The notes under the pieces were generated by a model. That model saw only the letters and a program-made list of their open reading frames with translations, was not told the origin of the DNA and did no database searches. DNA of 43,907 bases from positions 1 to 43,907 of the forward strand of contig JADFDB010000005.1 of the NCBI GenBank assembly GCA_018263175.1, read 5' to 3'. Both the position numbers and the translations under genes were made by a program. Every line of letters starts with the position of its first letter. Position 1 is the stretch's first letter. Shown one piece after another: positions 40,392-43,907 of the stretch. Source of the stretch: Spirochaetota bacterium (GTDB lineage Bacteria > Spirochaetota > UBA4802 > UBA5368).

Positions 40392-40404
40392 TTGTCAATG
40401 ACAA
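40392..40404. promoter_or_regulatory. Palindromic operator candidate upstream of cooC
   Basis: TTGTCAATGACAA is a perfect six-base inverted repeat around one A in the 179-base divergent gap between the lipoprotein and cooC genes, 58 bases before the cooC start. The odd-spaced symmetry would fit a dimeric regulator; the class cannot be told. Confidence 0.4.
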
Positions 40405-40461
40405 TTTAGGCGCGTCGGTCCAGCATGGAGACGGGGACGGGATGAAAAGGAGCTTTCGTTT

Positions 40462-41262
40462 ATGAAGATAGCGGTAACGGGGAAAGGGGGTGTCGGGAAG
40501 TCGACGGTGGCCGCGGCGCTCGCGCTCCTCATGGCGAAGAAAGGCGCGCGCGTACTGGCTCTCGACGCGGACCCCGATGCCAACCTCGCATCGGCGCTCG
40601 GCATCGCCGCCGGGGAGCGCTCGGGAATACGCACGGTCGCGCAGCAGAAGGCGCTCATCGAAGAGCGCACCGGAGCGAAGACGGACGGCTACGGCCAGGT
40701 CTTTCGCCTCAATCCGGAGGTTTCGGACATCGCCGGGCGCTTCGGGTACCTCCACCGCGGCCTTTCCCTGATGGTTATGGGCGCCGTGCCCTCGGGGGGC
40801 GCGGGATGCGCCTGCCCGGAAAACGCCTTCCTGGCGGCGCTCGTGCGCGATCTGGTGCTTCGGCGCGACGAGACGCTCATCATGGACATGGAGGCCGGGG
40901 TGGAGCACCTGGGCAGGGCCACGGCCCGTGGGGTGGACGTCATGCTGGTGGTGGTCGAGCCCGGACGGCGGGCGGTCGAGTCCGCGCTGCGCATCGTTTC
41001 GATGGCGCGCGAGATAGGCATCGGTGACATCAGGCTGGTGTATAACCGCGTGCGTTCGCGTCCGGACGAGGAGTACCTGAGTGCGGAGCTCGGAGGCATG
41101 GAGGTGCTGGGGGTGCTGCCCTTCTCCGAAAGGCTTCTCGAATCGGACCGCGACGGCGTCGCCGTGACCGACGCGCTCGAGGCACAGACGCTCGAATGTT
41201 TCGAGAGCATGATATCGAAATTATACGCCGGCCTCGGCGAGTCCGGGGAACGGGCCCGATAG
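40462..41262 (+). CDS. cooC: CooC-type carbon monoxide dehydrogenase maturation ATPase
   Basis: 266 residues. The deviant Walker A motif GKGGVGKST (8-16) and VLALDADPDANL define the MinD/ParA-like family. The CooC-specific cysteine pair is Cys116 and Cys118 in GGAGCACPENAFL, which in known proteins binds metal (Ni/Zn) at the dimer interface. CooC uses ATP to load nickel into the C-cluster of CO dehydrogenase. It opens a run that ends with cooS in this window. A MetE-like gene follows after ~290 bases. Confidence 0.92.
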   Translation: MKIAVTGKGGVGKSTVAAALALLMAKKGARVLALDADPDANLASALGIAAGERSGIRTVAQQKALIEERTGAKTDGYGQVFRLNPEVSDIAGRFGYLHRGLSLMVMGAVPSGGAGCACPENAFLAALVRDLVLRRDETLIMDMEAGVEHLGRATARGVDVMLVVVEPGRRAVESALRIVSMAREIGIGDIRLVYNRVRSRPDEEYLSAELGGMEVLGVLPFSERLLESDRDGVAVTDALEAQTLECFESMISKLYAGLGESGERAR

Positions 41263-41555
41263 AAGGCCCGGCGCGCGCCGGCGCACCCTGCCCCGCAACC
41301 GCCTGCGGGCACCGTCCGGCGGGTACGCGGATGCTACTTGTTTTGAGGATAAATGTCAGCAGTGAAACCGGCCTTGAAATCCCGTGAATTCGATGAGTGC
41401 CGCTTGAACCGATGATCTTTCGATGGCATTAAGCCTTTACTTCGCCCCCGACTTTTCCATAAAACATCCTTGAAATTTACCCCCCGCTCGAACCAACTGG
41501 AAAGGATACGCGTCCACGCGGCGCGTTTTGATTTTTCCAGACACGGGTGACCGTC
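41263..41555. other. Gap before the MetE-like gene
   Basis: No gene is supported over ~290 bases. The left end holds the 14-base palindrome CCGGCGCGCGCCGG without a T-run; the rest is less GC-rich. A ribosome site for the downstream gene is weak (GGGTGA). Confidence 0.4.
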
Positions 41556-42626
41556 ATGAACGAAAGATTTCTCGCCACCGCCATCGGGAGTTTCCCTCAC
41601 TCCGACGCGGAGAAGGCGCTCGACGTGATATTCAGGTACATCCCCGATGCGCCGGTATGGCCCCAGCTACCGCGCCTAGGACTGCTCGAACAGATGGAGA
41701 TCCAGTATTCCGGGGCGATGCCGCGCGCGGTCGTCGATCGCGAGAAAGCGCGGATGTATTTCGACACCTCGGGAGATTATTCCGAGGACTTCGGCGCGTT
41801 CTACGAGAAGTACATGGAGGCCATGGACCCGGATTCCGGAAGCGGGGACTGCTCGGCCATGGCGATCGGCCCGGACTATTCGAGGGGCATTCACGCCCTC
41901 GAGGCGCGCCTCGGCGCCGAGGGCGGCAAGCGCCCGTACGTGAAGGTGCAGACCACCGGGCCGTGCTCCTTCGCGCTCACCGTCACCGACGAGAACAAGC
42001 GGGCCATCTATTATAATGAAGAATTTCGCGACGTCATCGTCAAGGCGCTCGCGATGAAGTGCCGCTGGCAGATCGCGAAGTTTCGTCCTTTCGCCGAAGC
42101 GATCATCTGCTTCATCGACGAACCGATCCTCTCGGCCTTCGGCTCGTCCACCTATATCTCGGTGCGCCGGGAGGACGTTGTCGCGCTCATCGCCGAGCTC
42201 GTGGACGCCATCCACGCCGACGGGGCGATCGCGGGCGTGCACTGCTGCGGCAACACCGACTGGTCCATACTCGTCGATGCCGGCGCGGACCTCCTCAACT
42301 TCGACGCCTTCGGCTACGGCGAAACGGTCGCCCTCTATGGCCAGGCCCTCCGGCGTCATTTCGACCGCGGCGGGAACCTCGCATGGGGCATCGTTCCGAC
42401 CTCTGTTGCCATCCGTGAGCAGACCGTCGATGGTCTCGCGGCGCGGTACGGAGAGCTCGTGGACCATCTCGCACGCGAATGCGGCAGCGACCGCTCGCTC
42501 ATCCTCGATCGAACGGTCGTCACGCCCTCCTGCGGCACGGGCTCAATGGAGACCGCCGACGCGGAGAGGGTCTTCGAGATGCTCGGCGGGCTCTCGATTG
42601 CGCTGAAATCGGCACACGGGGCCTGA
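41556..42626 (+). CDS. MetE-core/UROD-like methyltransferase
   Basis: 356 residues from ATG 41556. The TIM-barrel domain lacks the duplicated N-terminal half of full MetE. A zinc site is indicated by His229-Cys231 in GVHCCGNTDW and Cys326 in TPSCGTGS, matching the HxC...C ligands of cobalamin-independent methionine synthase. The start ATAIGSFPHSDAEKAL resembles the UROD/MetE superfamily. Short MetE-core proteins in acetogens are thought to take a methyl group from a corrinoid protein rather than from folate. Placement between two CooC genes and before cooS supports such a role here; it is inferred, not proven. Confidence 0.82.
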   Translation: MNERFLATAIGSFPHSDAEKALDVIFRYIPDAPVWPQLPRLGLLEQMEIQYSGAMPRAVVDREKARMYFDTSGDYSEDFGAFYEKYMEAMDPDSGSGDCSAMAIGPDYSRGIHALEARLGAEGGKRPYVKVQTTGPCSFALTVTDENKRAIYYNEEFRDVIVKALAMKCRWQIAKFRPFAEAIICFIDEPILSAFGSSTYISVRREDVVALIAELVDAIHADGAIAGVHCCGNTDWSILVDAGADLLNFDAFGYGETVALYGQALRRHFDRGGNLAWGIVPTSVAIREQTVDGLAARYGELVDHLARECGSDRSLILDRTVVTPSCGTGSMETADAERVFEMLGGLSIALKSAHGA

Positions 42627-42645
42627 AGGTTCCGGGGATTCCATC

Positions 42646-43407
42646 ATGGCCTGCACCATCGCCATCACCGGCAAGGGCGGAACCGGCAAGACTACCATCG
42701 CGGGGCTCATCGTCACGGGCCTCGTGGCGGCAGGCCGTACGCCGGTCCTCGCCGTGGACGCCGATCCCAACTCATGCCTGGACGAGGTGCTTGGCGTTTC
42801 GGCGCGCGCCACGGTGGGGAGCGTGCGGGAGGAGGCGCGCGAACGGTCCTCCTCGGGCGCGCTCTCGGGCATGGCGCGTACCGAATGGCTCGGGCTTCGG
42901 ATCGCCGAAAGCCTGGTCGAGGCCGAGGGCTTCGACCTCATCGCGATGGGCCGGCCCGAGGGTCCGGGCTGTTACTGCTACGCCAACAACGTGCTCCGCG
43001 ACGTGCTCGCGCGCCTCGCGGTGAACTACCCGTTCACCGTCATCGACAACGAGGCCGGGCTCGAGAACCTGTCGCGCCGAATCGTGCGGAGCGTCGATCT
43101 TCTGGTCCTGACGGGCGATCCCTCGCGGCGAGGCCTCGAGACCGTGCGGCGCCTCTATGACCTGGCCGTGGAGATGAAAATCTCGTATAAAAAACTTGCC
43201 ATAATAATCAACCGCCTGCGCAATGATGCCGTGCCGCCGGATTTTAACATCTTGCGCGCGGCCGTACCGGCGGATTATTTTCTGGCCCTTCCGGAGAACG
43301 CCGATGTGGCCGCACTCGCTGAACGGGGCGAGGGCATGGCCGCGCTTCCGCGCGCCAATCCCGTGGCGGCCATGATGGACGGATTCATTACAGATGTTTT
43401 AGCGTGA
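42646..43407 (+). CDS. cooC: Second CooC-type nickel-insertion ATPase
   Basis: 253 residues. Motifs: GKGGTGKTTIAG (9-20), VLAVDADPNSCL, and the Cys-X-Cys pair Cys109/Cys111 in GPGCYCYANNVLR. Differences from the first copy, such as CYC against CAC and LDEVLGVS, indicate an old divergence rather than a recent duplication. One copy may serve CO dehydrogenase and the other acetyl-CoA synthase, whose A-cluster also needs nickel. It is 19 bases after the MetE-like gene and 63 bases before cooS. Confidence 0.92.
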   Translation: MACTIAITGKGGTGKTTIAGLIVTGLVAAGRTPVLAVDADPNSCLDEVLGVSARATVGSVREEARERSSSGALSGMARTEWLGLRIAESLVEAEGFDLIAMGRPEGPGCYCYANNVLRDVLARLAVNYPFTVIDNEAGLENLSRRIVRSVDLLVLTGDPSRRGLETVRRLYDLAVEMKISYKKLAIIINRLRNDAVPPDFNILRAAVPADYFLALPENADVAALAERGEGMAALPRANPVAAMMDGFITDVLA

Positions 43408-43470
43408 CCCCCTGCGGGGCACGGGGGCGAAGCCCGCTTCGTCCGCACCTTTGCAGACAGGCAGCGATAC

Positions 43471-43907
43471 ATGCAGGAAGAAAAACCGGATAAAACCGTA
43501 AAAACGCCCGCCGACCGGGCGGTCGACCCCGCCTCGATCGAGGCGATAGAAAAGGCGGCACGCGACGGCGTGAGGCTCAGCTTTACGCGGCTGGACGCCC
43601 AGGGCAGGCAGTGCGCCTTCGGTACCTCGGGCGTCTGCTGCCGCATCTGCCACATGGGGCCGTGCCGCATCAGCGCCAAATCGCGCTTCGGCGTGTGCGG
43701 AGCGGACGCGGATACCATCGTGGCGCGCAATTTTCTGCGCGAGGTCGCCGGCGGCGCCGCCGCGCATTCCGACCACAGCCGCCATCTGGTCCTTCTTTTG
43801 AAGAAGGTGGCGGAGGGGAACGGCGGCGACTATGCGATAAAGGACGCGCGCGCGCTCGCGAGAGCGGCGCGCCTGTACGGCATCGACTCCGACGGGAGGA
43901 GCGAATC
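43471..43907 (+). CDS. cooS: Carbon monoxide dehydrogenase catalytic subunit, N-terminal part (runs off window)
   Basis: 145 codons are visible from ATG 43471; the gene continues beyond the window. The N-terminal cysteine cluster of anaerobic Ni-Fe CO dehydrogenase is present: Cys48, then Cys56-Cys57-x2-Cys60-x4-Cys65 in GVCCRICHMGPCRI and Cys76, which hold the B- and D-type iron-sulphur clusters. The enzyme oxidises CO to CO2 or works in reverse in the Wood-Ljungdahl pathway. Its position after cooC-metE-cooC indicates a CODH/ACS locus to the right. Confidence 0.95.
   Translation, partial: MQEEKPDKTVKTPADRAVDPASIEAIEKAARDGVRLSFTRLDAQGRQCAFGTSGVCCRICHMGPCRISAKSRFGVCGADADTIVARNFLREVAGGAAAHSDHSRHLVLLLKKVAEGNGGDYAIKDARALARAARLYGIDSDGRSE

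Noticed and set aside
1-43907. CRISPR arrays, rRNA, tRNA genes, insertion sequences
   Set aside because: No regularly spaced repeats, no rRNA-like stretches, no cloverleaf patterns and no transposase or integrase reading frames were seen on either strand.

Overview
The window is a GC-rich bacterial chromosome segment from an organism with an outer membrane and an anaerobic lifestyle. The evidence is an Mla-type lipid transport operon, several lipoproteins, a methyl-accepting chemotaxis protein, a 7TMR-DISM diguanylate cyclase and the start of a carbon monoxide dehydrogenase cluster. An uncultured Spirochaetota-like lineage fits this mix, but nothing in the sequence proves the phylum. All calls come from reading translated sequence by eye; no database search was made.

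Region 1 (1-9.5 kb) is sensory and signalling: the tail of an MFS transporter, a receptor without a large external sensor domain, a DUF1499 lipoprotein coupled to a cyclase/formamidase-type hydrolase, a small membrane protein, two tandem cyclic-nucleotide-domain/GGDEF proteins with complementary loss of key residues, a 7TMR-DISM GGDEF protein and an acyl-CoA synthetase. Region 2 (9.5-14.3 kb) holds an AT-rich VapBC toxin-antitoxin island, an uncharacterised six-to-seven-helix membrane protein next to a TetR regulator, a secreted protein and an MBL-fold hydrolase. A family of ~65-bp palindromic intergenic repeats (four copies at 3.2, 7.7, 12.1 and 14.2 kb) is confined to regions 1-2.

Region 3 (14.3-24.8 kb) carries a penicillin-acylase family hydrolase, a DUF805 protein, an unknown membrane protein whose ribosome binding site lies against a perfect hairpin, an RluA-type pseudouridine synthase, an HrpB helicase, and then a second AT-rich island: an AbrB-Doc toxin-antitoxin pair bracketed by 24-bp inverted repeats. 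Next to it are gene debris (an amidase N-terminus and a YciI-family gene with two stop codons) and a CoA-disulfide-reductase-like flavoprotein.

Region 4 (24.8-33.9 kb) is metabolic and envelope-related: an unknown acidic protein, a GapN-type aldehyde dehydrogenase, PlsC acyltransferase, a DUF2804 lipoprotein followed by peptide deformylase, a GPH sugar symporter, and a methyltransferase overlapping a DUF4015 glycoside-hydrolase-like protein. Region 5 (34.1-40.3 kb) is an MlaE-MlaF-MlaD-glycosyltransferase operon whose ATPase has lost nearly every catalytic motif, facing a sigma-70 factor tightly coupled to an exported beta-propeller protein. Region 6 (40.4 kb to the end) begins a Wood-Ljungdahl/CO dehydrogenase locus: CooC, a MetE-core-like methyltransferase, a second CooC, and the N-terminus of CooS.

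The strongest candidates for new biology are the degenerate Mla ATPase, the split-function cNMP/GGDEF pair, the inverted-repeat-bounded AbrB-Doc cassette, the intergenic repeat family and a 44-bp perfect loopless palindrome.
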